Assembly (NCBI RefSeq): GCF_004363075.1
Contig: NZ_SNYN01000002.1
Location: forward strand, 124,001-188,000
Reading direction: 5' to 3'
Source: Actinorugispora endophytica
GTDB lineage: Bacteria > Actinomycetota > Actinomycetes > Streptosporangiales > Streptosporangiaceae
Length of the DNA: 64,000 bases
Part shown: positions 53,056-60,818 of the stretch, one piece after another
Layout of the letters: each line of letters opens with the position of its first letter
Position numbering within the stretch: the stretch's first letter is position 1
Program-made: the position numbers and the translations under genes
The notes under the pieces: generated by a model
Told to the model about the DNA's origin: nothing
Databases searched by the model: none
What the model saw: only the letters and a program-made list of their open reading frames with translations

Positions 53056-53871
53056 ATGGGACGAAGGACCAACCCCATTTGGCGCAGGTTCGGCTCCGAA
53101 CTACGGAAACACCGCAAGGCGGCGGCGATGTCGCAGGGGCAGGTGGCCAAAGCGCTCAATGTGTCGTCTTCTCTGGTCTCGTACCTGGAAGGCGGTACGC
53201 GAGGACCCCAGCTCGACCAGGCCAAGGCGCTGGACAGGTTGTTCGAAACGTCGGGCACGTTCGAGCGATTGTGGAAGACGGTCAGCAACCACGCGATATA
53301 CCCGGTAGGGTCGCGAACGTCCATCGACTTCGAGCGGATCGCGTCCGAGGTGCGGGAATACCACACGATCCTGATTCCCGGACTCGCGCAGACGGCCGCC
53401 TACGCCCGGGCGACGTACACCGCGATGAGGCCGTTCGCGGACGAGGCCACCATCCGGGGCCTGGTCGCGTCCAGAATGAAACGTCAGGAAATCCTGGAGG
53501 GAACCGACCGCCCGCTACTGTGGATGGTGTTGGATGAGAACGTCATCCGGCGCGTCCTCGGTGACGCGGCCACAATGAAGGAGCAGCTTGACCATCTTCT
53601 GAAAATGGTCGAAGGACACGTTCTCCGACTCCAGATCGTGCCGTTGACATGCAGACTGCCGCCGGGGCTCTCCGGCCCCTTTCGCCTCTTCGCGTTCCGG
53701 GACCGCCCGATGGTCGTGTCGGCGGAGTACGTACTCGACGATCTGGTTATCGACGAGGCGGAACAGGTCCGTGAGTGCGCCAGCCTGTTCGGGGCGATCC
53801 AGGCGGAAGCTCTTTCGGCCGGCGATAGCGTTGAACTGGTCCGGCTGGTAAAGGGAGAACTCGATGGGTAA
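53056..53871 (+). CDS. XRE family regulator with DUF5753 (second pair)
   Basis: The protein has 271 residues; ATG at 53056 follows AGGCAGGCAGG. The HTH reads GSELRKHRKAAAMSQGQVAKALNVSSSLVSYLEGGTRGPQLDQAKALDRL (about 13-62). The DUF5753 region includes YHTILIPGLAQTAAYARATY, RPLLWMVLDENVIRR and FRLFAFRDRPMVVSAEY. It overlaps a DUF397 gene by 8 nt. It lacks close similarity to the pair at 28997, so this is a separate module rather than a recent copy. Confidence 0.92.
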   Translation: MGRRTNPIWRRFGSELRKHRKAAAMSQGQVAKALNVSSSLVSYLEGGTRGPQLDQAKALDRLFETSGTFERLWKTVSNHAIYPVGSRTSIDFERIASEVREYHTILIPGLAQTAAYARATYTAMRPFADEATIRGLVASRMKRQEILEGTDRPLLWMVLDENVIRRVLGDAATMKEQLDHLLKMVEGHVLRLQIVPLTCRLPPGLSGPFRLFAFRDRPMVVSAEYVLDDLVIDEAEQVRECASLFGAIQAEALSAGDSVELVRLVKGELDG

Positions 53872-54052
53872 TACGCGCGAATGGCGCAAGAGCAGCTACA
53901 GCAGTGGGGTCAACAACAACTGCGTGGAGGTTGCCGGGGGCACTGGAACGGTCAGCGTGCGCGATACCCAGAACCGTGGACTCGGGAAGATCGACTTCAC
54001 CTCCGCCGCCTGGGCGTCGTTCCTGCGCGACCTCAAGGACGGCCGCCTCTAA
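53864..54052 (+). CDS. DUF397 domain protein (second pair)
   Basis: The protein has 62 residues. ATG at 53864 follows AAAGGGAG and lies within the end of the preceding XRE gene, so the two are translationally coupled. DUF397 motif: EWRKSSYSSGVNNNCVEVAGGTGTVSVRDTQNRGLGKIDFTSAAWASFLRDL. It is the small partner of the XRE-DUF5753 regulator. Confidence 0.93.
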   Translation: MGNTREWRKSSYSSGVNNNCVEVAGGTGTVSVRDTQNRGLGKIDFTSAAWASFLRDLKDGRL

Positions 54053-54097
54053 GGTCCTGACCGAGGTTCGACCCCTTGGTCCTCGCGGCCGCAACCC

Positions 54098-54162
54098 TCG
54101 ATGATCGTGGCGCCGGCGTCCTGAAATCCGCGATTTCAAGACGCCGACGCCACGATCATCGA
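54098..54162. repeat. Long palindrome, terminator or palindromic repeat
   Basis: Arms of 31 nt (54098-54128 and 54132-54162) contain TCGATGATCGTGGCG and its complement with few mismatches and a 3-nt loop. It lies behind the DUF397 gene. A related but less perfect palindrome (GATCTTGACGCCGG ... GGCGTCACGATC) is at 57679-57733. Confidence 0.7.
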
Positions 54163-54362
54163 TAGGGGGTCGGCGGTTTCCGGCCCGAGGGAAACGGCAC
54201 GGTACTGCCGGGTTGTTCGGCCCGTCGGGCTTTCCGTTGACCGTGTGTGCTTGGGACGGCCTGCCGCCTTGGAACGGGGCGACGTCCGGCAGGGCCCGGC
54301 CCTGGAGTCTCTTCGGGGCGCCGCAGGACCGGGGAGCCCGGTGTCCGGGCCGGCGCCGTGCG

Positions 54363-54778
54363 CTACGGGGCCTGGTAGCCGAACTGTCCGAGCCGCTTGC
54401 GCGCGGTGTCGGTCTCCTTTTCGGTGAACAACGGGGCGAAGCGCGGGGCGGCCACGAGGGCCTCGACGGTGAGGTCGAGTCGGCCGCGCTCCCACAGAGC
54501 CGCGAAACCGTCCGACACGGCCGGCGCGTTGAGCAGTCTGCGCGCGGTCGCGAGCGGGCCGAGGTCGGCCAGCATCCGCAGGAAGTGGGTCGCCGGGTAG
54601 TTGGCCTCGTCGCGGGACCGCTCGTAGACCGTGCGCATCGCCCTGCCGAAGTCCCGCGTGAGCGGGTCCGAGCCGTCCGCCGGTTCCGTCGCCTCGGCGG
54701 GGGCTGCTCCGCGTCCGGCCCCGCGTCCCCGGCCGCGTCGGCGTTGCACCGATTGACGTAGCCCAGCAGCGCGTCCAT
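54363..54778 (-). pseudogene. Frameshifted conserved hypothetical protein
   Basis: The N-terminal part (MDALLGYVNRCNADAAGD, start 54778) is in one frame. The conserved body (DPLTRDFGRAMRTVYERSRDEANYPATHFLRMLADLG, then SDGFAALWERGRLDLTVEALV, ending KRLGQFGYQAP at 54363) is in another. A one-base shift in the GC-rich stretch near 54690-54720 separates them. The body matches a widespread uncharacterised actinomycete family. The start is fused directly to the broken IS110 gene at 54779. Confidence 0.6.
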
Positions 54779-55017
54779 CGAACGGTGTGGCCGGCCGCCA
54801 GCAGGGCGTCGGCGATGCCGCGGCCCAGGCCGGGGCCGCCCTCGATGGCCCAGGTCACGGGCCGGGTGTGGGCCAGCGCGCGGATCCAGGCCAGCAGCCG
54901 GACGAGTCTGTCGGCGTCGTTTTTGAGTTTGAGGGGGCGGCCCAGGCGTTTGCCGGTGGCGTCGACGGCGACGGCCACGTGGACGTGTTTGTGCGGATCG
55001 ATTCCCACTGTCACCAT
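54779..55017 (-). pseudogene. Truncated IS110-family transposase, N-terminal fragment
   Basis: About 79 codons remain from ATG 55017: VTVGIDPHKHVHVAVAVDATGKRLG is the DEDD-domain start (first catalytic Asp), and VTWAIEGGPGLGRGIADALLAAGHTV carries the acidic residue of the second motif. At 54779 the reading passes out of frame into an unrelated gene. The rest of the DEDD domain and the C-terminal serine domain are missing, so it is inactive. The 160 bp upstream (55018-55177) would correspond to the non-coding end that in IS110 elements encodes the bridge RNA. Confidence 0.8.
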
Positions 55018-55177
55018 GAGGAGGCGTCCTGGTTCTGCTCGCGTGTGGACAGGACGCGTGGTCGGGGCCCTGGTCCGGGGGACAGATCTATTGCGAGTTG
55101 GCGTGCTCGACAGGCTTCTATGAAGTCACTCCCGGGCCGGGGCCCCGCCCCGAGGGCGCTGGTGGACAAGTCATCGC

Positions 55178-55274
55178 GATGTCACGCGGACAGATCGTGA
55201 CCGAGTCACCCCAGCACCCCGGTCAGGGCCGCTCCCGTCGAAACGACCCCGACATCCCCGTCATGAACCAATAG
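55178..55274 (+). repeat. 97-bp inverted repeat, left copy
   Basis: It is the reverse complement of 57734-57830 with three mismatches in 97 bp. It includes CGCGGACAGATC and CGAAACGACCCCGACATC. It separates the broken IS110 from the toxin remnant and supplies the TAG just before the toxin frame opens. Confidence 0.88.
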
Positions 55275-56108
55275 ACCGGCTTCTACGACGAGACCGGCTG
55301 GAACAACGACGACTGGTGGGGCGACTTCTCCGGCGCCTGGACCGAGATGGGCCACTCCATGGTCCCCTGGCGCGAATGGGCCGACCGCCCCGGCTACGTC
55401 ATCACCACCGGGCTCATCAACGTCGGCAGCCTCGTCGCGGGCGTGGCCCTGACCGTCACCGGCGTGGGCGCCCCCGCCGGAGCCGCCCTCATCGGCTGGC
55501 GTGGCCTCCAGGGCGTCCGCGCCCTCAACGCCCCGGACAACGCCACCCCCGACAACGCCCCGGGCCGCCTCGACACCGCCCTCGACAAACTGGACCTGGA
55601 CCTGCCCGGCCACCGCCCCGGCACCGACCCCACCACTCAAGACCTCCAGGATGCGCTCGACGGCCTGGACACCGACACCGGCCACCTCCACGGCCTCAGC
55701 GACGCACTCGACAATGCCGCCGGCCTCGACAACCACCCACCCGTGCCCGTAGGCGGGGACAACACGCTGAGTATCCCGGGGGCGCCCGGTGACGGGGTGA
55801 GCACCGAGGGCCTTTCGCGCAGCGACCGCCTCTCAGGTAATGGATCTGAACCTGATCATGGCTACGTCGGCGGAGACGGCGACCAGTACAACGTGCCCCT
55901 TGATCATTCACCTGGTGGAGGATCGGAGAAGGGCCCCGGCAATTACGAAACAGAGACAGGCTCTTACAGCGACTCCGACGGATATGATGAAATCGAACAG
56001 TCAGGAATCCAGGAGTCGGAGAAAGGCCTGGCGGCAATCGCGATGAGATTGCCCCTGGGGATACGGGCCAGCTTCCCCCGGAATTCGGGATGCCGTTCCA
56101 CGAGGTAA
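55275..56108 (+). pseudogene. Remnant of a polymorphic toxin (pre-toxin region), truncated and frameshifted
   Basis: The frame opens right after the inverted repeat with no start codon: TGFYDETGWNNDDWWGD, then WREWADRPGYVITTGLINVGSLVAGVALTVTGVGAPAGAALIG. This resembles the hydrophobic pre-toxin segment of large WXG/LXG-type polymorphic toxins. An acidic, Gly/Asp-rich linker follows. At about 56015-56040 the frame changes: after ESEKGLA the sensible continuation (NRDEIAPGDTGQLPPEFG) is in the frame of the toxin domain at 56090. The 5' end is lost and one indel separates this region from its toxin domain. An internal ATG exists at 55347. Confidence 0.65.
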
Positions 56109-56746
56109 ATCCGGAACAGAATCCCGATCAGGAAGTCGTCTCGCTTCTAGATCTCCAAGGGCTCCCAAGAGTCCCGGATGCCGTGAGCGACACCGAAGTA
56201 CGACAGAACATGAAGGAGGCAATCGAGATAGTAGAATCGGTTCACGGCTTCCCGGATTCCATGAGATCCGTACAGTTCACCACGTTCACCGGCCCGGCAG
56301 ATCATCTCGGCGAGTATGACATGCTGACTCGTTCCATCGACATCAATACGACAAACCCAGAACTGCGGAGCACTCTGGTGCACGAGATCGGTCACGCGAT
56401 CGACCACGGCGCCTTCGAAGGTTCAGGACTTGCTAGCGCAATGCCACGCACACCACAGATGCGGGCATGGCGAGAAGCCGTATGGAACTCCGAGGCGGTC
56501 CGCGCGCTCAAAGGGGAGCCCGAGGATCAGTACACCACCTACCTGCGATCCCTCCCCGAGATCTGGGCACACTCCTACGCCCAGTGGGTTGCGGTGCGAT
56601 CAGGCGATGAGCAGCTACTCACCGAGCTTCGCAGTAGACTTTCCTCCTCCGAGGCGGACCAATACCGCCAATGGGAGGATCAAGACTTCGAACCCATAGC
56701 AGAGGCTCTTGACCATATTTTCCAATCCGAGGGATGGCTGAAATGA
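56090..56746 (+). CDS. Zincin toxin domain (lethal-factor-like fold suspected)
   Basis: The open frame has 218 residues from ATG 56090, though homology appears to begin upstream near 56036 in the same frame. HExxH is present as STLVHEIGHAIDHGAF (about 101-116). A downstream RSLPEIWAHSYAQWVA supplies a plausible third-ligand Glu and helix, as in ATLF/anthrax-lethal-factor-like toxin domains. It is the natural C-terminal toxin of the frameshifted protein upstream. Base composition is distinctly lower in GC than the rest of the window, suggesting horizontal origin. Whether it is expressed alone is unknown. Confidence 0.65.
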   Translation: MPFHEVNPEQNPDQEVVSLLDLQGLPRVPDAVSDTEVRQNMKEAIEIVESVHGFPDSMRSVQFTTFTGPADHLGEYDMLTRSIDINTTNPELRSTLVHEIGHAIDHGAFEGSGLASAMPRTPQMRAWREAVWNSEAVRALKGEPEDQYTTYLRSLPEIWAHSYAQWVAVRSGDEQLLTELRSRLSSSEADQYRQWEDQDFEPIAEALDHIFQSEGWLK

Positions 56747-56886
56747 TTAGAGTCGTAAAAGATCCGGAAAATTATATGCTCGAGGAGTTGATTGAACTCT
56801 ACATTGCCGCAGGGCTTGACGAGGAAAATGCAAAAATCTATGCCAAAATGGCCAAATATCCACCTCCGAACGTGAAAATAGAATAG
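56743..56886 (+). CDS. 47-residue ORF overlapping the toxin stop, candidate immunity protein
   Basis: The ATG at 56743 overlaps the toxin stop (ATGA). The translation is MIRVVKDPENYMLEELIELY, then IAAGLDEENAKIYAKMAKY, ending VKIE: an acidic helical peptide. Codon use is A/T-rich like the toxin domain and unlike the chromosome. Position and coupling are typical of an immunity gene, but 47 residues is short, so it may itself be a truncated gene or only a linker ORF. Confidence 0.45.
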   Translation: MIRVVKDPENYMLEELIELYIAAGLDEENAKIYAKMAKYPPPNVKIE

Positions 56887-57023
56887 AAATATCACAAAAT
56901 TGGCCAGGGAAACGCTCCTGATGCAAGAGGAAACAAACCTCGACAGGCGCCTTCCGCCTGAATGGCCGACTCCAATGGACCACAGCGATGGGGCGGGGTA
57001 AATATTGAAAACAACTTCTACAA

Positions 57024-57206
57024 ATGGGGGACTGCTGGTCCAGTCTCCTGAAGGGAAACCCCGCCACAGAAATAAGGGTGGGGATCGAGTGTGACTTCCA
57101 GGCCGGAGTCACAGCGTCGGAGACCATCCGAGTCGGCTACTGGATCAACGGGAACACGGTAAACTCGATCTCTCTGGAGAACGCCCCTTCCCTGAAAATC
57201 CCATAG
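57024..57206 (+). CDS. Short hypothetical ORF, possibly a gene fragment
   Basis: The 60 residues read as beta-rich protein: EIRVGIECDFQAGVTASETIRVGYWINGNTVNSISLENAP. No ribosome binding site precedes the ATG. The upstream 56890-57050 contains short frame pieces (NGPQRWGGVNIENNFYKWG) that may belong to the same decayed gene. It lies within the toxin/immunity remnant region. I cannot name a family. Confidence 0.3.
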   Translation: MGDCWSSLLKGNPATEIRVGIECDFQAGVTASETIRVGYWINGNTVNSISLENAPSLKIP

Positions 57207-57228
57207 AATCCAGCCAAAGGAAGTGGAA

Positions 57229-57387
57229 ATGGAATCCCGGACACCGATTTCACCCGTGGAACAGGAAGCAATTCTTTAGGAAATCGGAGCCTCCCTCGTC
57301 AGCACCTCTCCCAGCGACGGGGAGGAGATATCTTTCCAGTACGACGCTCTTGTCGACATCGCCAGCTCGAAGCTGGAAGTAGTGTAG
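57229..57387 (+). pseudogene. Broken immunity gene fragment with in-frame stop, cut by a MITE
   Basis: AAAGGAAG precedes ATG 57229. The frame reads MESRTPISPVEQEAIL, then TAG (57277), then EIGASLVSTSPSDGEEISFQY and DALVDIASSKLEVV. The EIGxxLV...P.dgeEI pattern resembles the start of YezG/DUF600-like immunity proteins. The MITE-like element begins at 57385 and supplies the final stop codon, so the 3' part is lost. Two lesions, a nonsense codon and an insertion, make it a pseudogene. Confidence 0.5.
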
Positions 57388-57652
57388 GGAGTCTTCGGCG
57401 CGGGGGTGTTTCGGGCACCGGTAGTTCCGTTGACGGTCTTGGGCTTTCTGCCCTTCCCGGCCCCGAAACGGGCAGAAAGCCCAGGATCATTCCGGGTCAG
57501 AGCGGAACCGGCCCTCGAACCGCCGCGTCACGGACACCCGGCGGATACGCGCGGGCCTCCGGCCCCACCCGCCGTCGCCGCCCGCCGTCACAGGCCCCGA
57601 GCGGACCCTGCTCCAACAGAGCCCGAAACACCCCCGCGCCGGGGGTTCTCTA
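57385..57652 (-). mobile_element. MITE-like element, copy 4 (short form)
   Basis: This 268-bp copy is bounded by TA at 57385-57386 and 57651-57652. The ends TAGGGAGTCTTCGGCGCG and GCCGGGGGTTCTCTA are imperfect inverted repeats. The central hairpin (GGGCTTTCTGCCC ... GGGCAGAAAGCCC) lies at about 57442-57482. Compared with the other copies it lacks roughly 100 bp on one side of the hairpin. Confidence 0.8.
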
Positions 57653-57678
57653 GAACAATCGTAGGGGCGTGGAAACCG

Positions 57679-57733
57679 ATGATCTTGACGCCGGTGCCCG
57701 GTGATGTCCGTTTGGGGGCGCCGGCGTCACGAT
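57679..57733. repeat. Imperfect palindrome next to the right inverted repeat
   Basis: GATCTTGACGCCGGTGCCC and GGGCGCCGGCGTCACGATC form an imperfect stem. It is related to the palindrome at 54098-54162. Confidence 0.55.
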
Positions 57734-57830
57734 CTATTGGTTCATGATGGGGATGTCGGGGTCGTTTCGACGGGAGCGGCCCTGACCGGGGTACTGGGGT
57801 GACTCGGTCAAGATCTGTCCGCGTGACATC
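57734..57830 (-). repeat. 97-bp inverted repeat, right copy
   Basis: It is the reverse complement of 55178-55274 with three mismatches. Its inner edge is next to the palindrome at 57679-57733 and its outer edge overlaps the start of the TerB_N-TPR gene. Confidence 0.88.
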
Positions 57831-58497
57831 GAAGAAGCCGGAACCGGGGCGGGAGCTGGAGAGCAAAGGCCTCTGGTGGCTGCCAGCCGGGGCCAGACTG
57901 ACGGTCAAGTCCCTGGAGGGTCCCAAGGACCTGGTCATCCGGGACGGGCTTCTCTACGTCGGCAGCTACCAGCTGCAGACCGGTCGGGTCGAGCCCTCGA
58001 TGATCGACCCGAACACGATGTCGGTCGGGCAGGCCGTCAACTTCCGGCGCGACATGCTGAAACCGACCTCGCTGGTTCCCTACCACAGGTTCTCCCCGAC
58101 GGTCAGGGCCGCCTACCTGGAGTGGCTGGCCGGTGGACGGAGGAACCGCGACGCGGCCATCAACTTCGTCTCCCTGTTCTTCACCGGGCTGGAGCGTCGG
58201 ATCCTCGGGCAGGGTCTGGCTTTGCAAGGGGTGCGGCGTTTCGGCGAGGCTGTCGAAGCCCATACCAGGGCCCGTGACCTGTATGACGAGTCCGGTGACC
58301 GCCATAGTGCGGCCGGGGCGTGGAACAACCTGGGACTGGCTTTGGAGGAGTTCGGGGGACGAGAGAAAGCCGTGGCCGCTGTGGAGCGGGCCGCAGCCCT
58401 GTACACCGAGACCGATGATGACCGTGGACAAGCCATCGCCCAGGAGTTCCTCGATCACCTGAGAGGACAGAGCGGCGACAGTGCCGAAGGCGGCTGA
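57823..58497 (+). CDS. TerB_N-like domain fused to TPR repeats, probably chimeric
   Basis: GTG at 57823 gives 224 residues; an in-frame ATG/GTG at 57799 would lie inside the inverted repeat. Residues 55-135 look like the TerB N-terminal domain: LVPYHRFSPTVRAAYLEWLAGGRRNRDAAINFVSLFFTGLERRIL. This ends abruptly and continues as two TPR motifs (GEAVEAHTRARDLYDESGDRHSAAGAWNNLGLALEEFGGREKAVAAVERAAALY) of the kind found in NB-ARC/TPR proteins. I see the join but cannot tell whether it is functional or a recombination scar. Lower GC than the neighbours supports acquisition. Confidence 0.6.
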   Translation: MTSKKPEPGRELESKGLWWLPAGARLTVKSLEGPKDLVIRDGLLYVGSYQLQTGRVEPSMIDPNTMSVGQAVNFRRDMLKPTSLVPYHRFSPTVRAAYLEWLAGGRRNRDAAINFVSLFFTGLERRILGQGLALQGVRRFGEAVEAHTRARDLYDESGDRHSAAGAWNNLGLALEEFGGREKAVAAVERAAALYTETDDDRGQAIAQEFLDHLRGQSGDSAEGG

Positions 58498-58723
58498 CCC
58501 GGCCTCGGGATCTTGTCGATGGCCTGGTGTCGAAGAGCGCGACCGTCGCGGATCCCCGGGCGCGCCGCAGGCATTGCCGGCACGTCCTCAACCGAGCCGT
58601 CGAAAGGCCCGGGAAGGCTTCCCGGCATTCCCCCGGCCGTAGGTGTGCGAGGGAGCGTCTGGACCGCCCTTTTGCTCTACCAGGTGAGGGCCGGTGCAGC
58701 CGCCCCCTGCGGAGGCGGGCCGG

Positions 58724-59659
58724 CTATCCCAGGGCGTCGACGACGACCTCGGCGGCCTCGGCGATGAGCGCGTCGTCGTGTTCGGCGTCCTCGGCGTCGC
58801 GGCTGGACATGACCGCCAGGACGATGGGGTCGCCGTTCGGGGGCCAGAGGACGGCGATGTCGTTGCGCGTCCCGTAGTTGGCGTTGCCCGTCTTGTCGCC
58901 GACCTCCCAGCCGTCGGGGACCCCGGCGCGGATCAGCGCGTCGCCGGTCAGGTTCCGCTTCATCAGATCGATGAGGATCGCGCTCTTCTCCTCGGGCAGG
59001 GCGTCGCCCAGGGTGTACGCCCGGAGGGTGGTGGCCATGGCCCGGGGGGTGCTGGTGTCGCGGATGTCTCCCGGCTCCCAGTCGCTCAGGTCGGGTTCGA
59101 TCCGGTCCACGTGGGTGACGTCGTCGCCGATCTCCTCCAGGGCGGCGTCCAGGCCCTCGGGGCCGCCGAGCTCCTCGAAGAGCAGGTTCGCGGCCGTGTT
59201 GTCGCTGTAGCGGACGGCGGCGTCGCTGATCTCGCGCAGCGTCATGCCGGTTTCGACGTGCCGTCTGGTGACGGGGGAGTGGCCGACGAGGTCGTCCTCG
59301 GTGTAGGTGACGACCCGTTCGAGCTCCTCGATCGAGTTCTGCCGCAACAGGGCGCCGACGGAGAACGCCTTGTGGGTGGAGGCGTAGGCGAACCGCTCGT
59401 CGGCGTTGAAAGCGACGGTGTCGCCGCTTCCGGTGTCCACCGCGTAGACGCCGAGGCGGGCGTCGAACTCGCCCTCGAGCCGCTCGAACTCCCTCTCGTA
59501 GGGAGAGGGGGACTCCGCAGGGGACGCCGCCGGGGAGACGGCGGGGACCGCCGACTCGAACGTGGCGGCGTGGCCGTTCGCCGAGCAGCCGGTGAGGAAG
59601 GCGAGCGTGAGAGCGGCGGAGGCCACCGCACCGGCGCGTCGGGTGTGTGGGATCGGCAT
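58724..59659 (-). CDS. bla: Class A beta-lactamase, lipoprotein form
   Basis: The protein has 311 residues. The N-terminus has a lipobox (LAFLTGCSANG), so it is probably membrane-anchored, followed by a Pro/Ser linker. All class A motifs are present: STHK (Ser70-Lys73), SDN in VRYSDNTAAN (Ser130), the omega-loop Glu in RIEPDLSDW (Glu166) and KTG in VGDKTGNANYG (Lys234). It hydrolyses penicillins or cephalosporins in the periphery of the cell. Such chromosomal enzymes are common in actinomycetes. No regulator (BlaI/BlaR) is nearby. Confidence 0.95.
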   Translation of the reverse strand: MPIPHTRRAGAVASAALTLAFLTGCSANGHAATFESAVPAVSPAASPAESPSPYEREFERLEGEFDARLGVYAVDTGSGDTVAFNADERFAYASTHKAFSVGALLRQNSIEELERVVTYTEDDLVGHSPVTRRHVETGMTLREISDAAVRYSDNTAANLLFEELGGPEGLDAALEEIGDDVTHVDRIEPDLSDWEPGDIRDTSTPRAMATTLRAYTLGDALPEEKSAILIDLMKRNLTGDALIRAGVPDGWEVGDKTGNANYGTRNDIAVLWPPNGDPIVLAVMSSRDAEDAEHDDALIAEAAEVVVDALG

Positions 59660-59833
59660 GGTCTGGGGCTCCTCGTTTTTCGCCGTCGGTCAGTGAGGGG
59701 AACGGGCGTTGGGGGCGCCCGCGGGCGATTCGCTCACACGATAACAGCGGGTGTCGCTGTCGGTAGCCCGGCCTTTCCGTGCGGTGACCGGCCCCGGCGG
59801 CCCCGGCCTGCCCCGACGCGCCTCGGAGCCGGT

Positions 59834-60715
59834 TCACCGCGTGTCCGGGCCGCTTCCCAGGAGCGCCGACAGGATCTCCCCGGCGTGCGTCCACAGCAGA
59901 GCGCCGCCCGCCTCGGGGAGGAGGCGGCGGCGGGCGGCGGGGATGCGGCGGGCCAGCGTGGCGCCGTGGTCGGGCGAGTGCACGGGGCTGGCGTCCCGGC
60001 CGCCGTACCAGAGGTCGACCGGGACGGTGATCCGCTCCGGAGTGAAGGGCCACGGGGCCATGCCCAGCGCGAGGTCGCGGGCGTAGCCCGCGGCGCCCTG
60101 GGCGAACCCATCGGCCAGGCAGCGCGCGTAGGCCTCGCTGAAGGCCGGCGCGGTGTAGACGGCGGCGTCGGCCTCGGAGCTCATGTCGACGACGAGCCGC
60201 CGCAGCAGGTCCGGGCCCACGCCGGAGAACGACGCCTCGAATCCGGCGGGGTCGGCCTCGGCCGCCGAGAGCATCCCGGCGACGTCGGGCGCGAGGAGGC
60301 CGGCGAGGTCCGGATGGCGGAGGTCGTCCTGGCCCGAGACCACCGCGACCGCCTCGGCGACGCCGGCCGCGGCGCACGCCAGGGCGAACGGCGCCCCCTG
60401 GGAGAAGGCCGCGATCCGGAACGCGGGCAGGTCCAGGGCCGCGGCGAGGCCGCCGATGTCGCGCACCCAGTCGTCCAGGGTCCGTCCCGGGGCGGGGTCG
60501 GACGCGCCCAGTCCGGGCCGGTCGACGGCGATCAGCCGGGCCCCCAGCGCGGGTAGCGCGTCGGCGCCGAACCCCAGGCGGCGGCCCATCCCGGCGCCGG
60601 AGAAGAACAGCACCGGCGTCCCGTCGGCGGGGCCCCACCGGGCCCACCCCAGTCTTCGGCCGTCGGGGAGCTTCACCGCGCCGGCGCGGTCGGGTTCGGT
60701 CACGTCCGGTTCCAT
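59834..60715 (-). CDS. Alpha/beta hydrolase
   Basis: The protein has 293 residues from ATG 60715; the extended upstream frame is rejected as low-complexity and overlapping the divergent promoter. Hydrolase features are the HG-like oxyanion region PVLFFSGAGMGRR, DRPGLGASDPAPGRTLDDWVRDI, the nucleophile elbow AFSQGAPFAL (about residue 102), a late Asp in LWYGGRDASPVH and a C-terminal His region. It belongs to the general alpha/beta hydrolase superfamily; the substrate is unknown. It is divergent from the APH-type gene. Confidence 0.85.
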   Translation of the reverse strand: MEPDVTEPDRAGAVKLPDGRRLGWARWGPADGTPVLFFSGAGMGRRLGFGADALPALGARLIAVDRPGLGASDPAPGRTLDDWVRDIGGLAAALDLPAFRIAAFSQGAPFALACAAAGVAEAVAVVSGQDDLRHPDLAGLLAPDVAGMLSAAEADPAGFEASFSGVGPDLLRRLVVDMSSEADAAVYTAPAFSEAYARCLADGFAQGAAGYARDLALGMAPWPFTPERITVPVDLWYGGRDASPVHSPDHGATLARRIPAARRRLLPEAGGALLWTHAGEILSALLGSGPDTR

Positions 60716-60818
60716 GGTCGGCAGCGTAGGGGGAGCCGCCCCGACGGCCAATCCGTTTTCACCGGGCGTCCCTCGCCCCTGTGCCCCGGCCCCGGAGCCC
60801 ACGGGGAAGACTTCTCCC

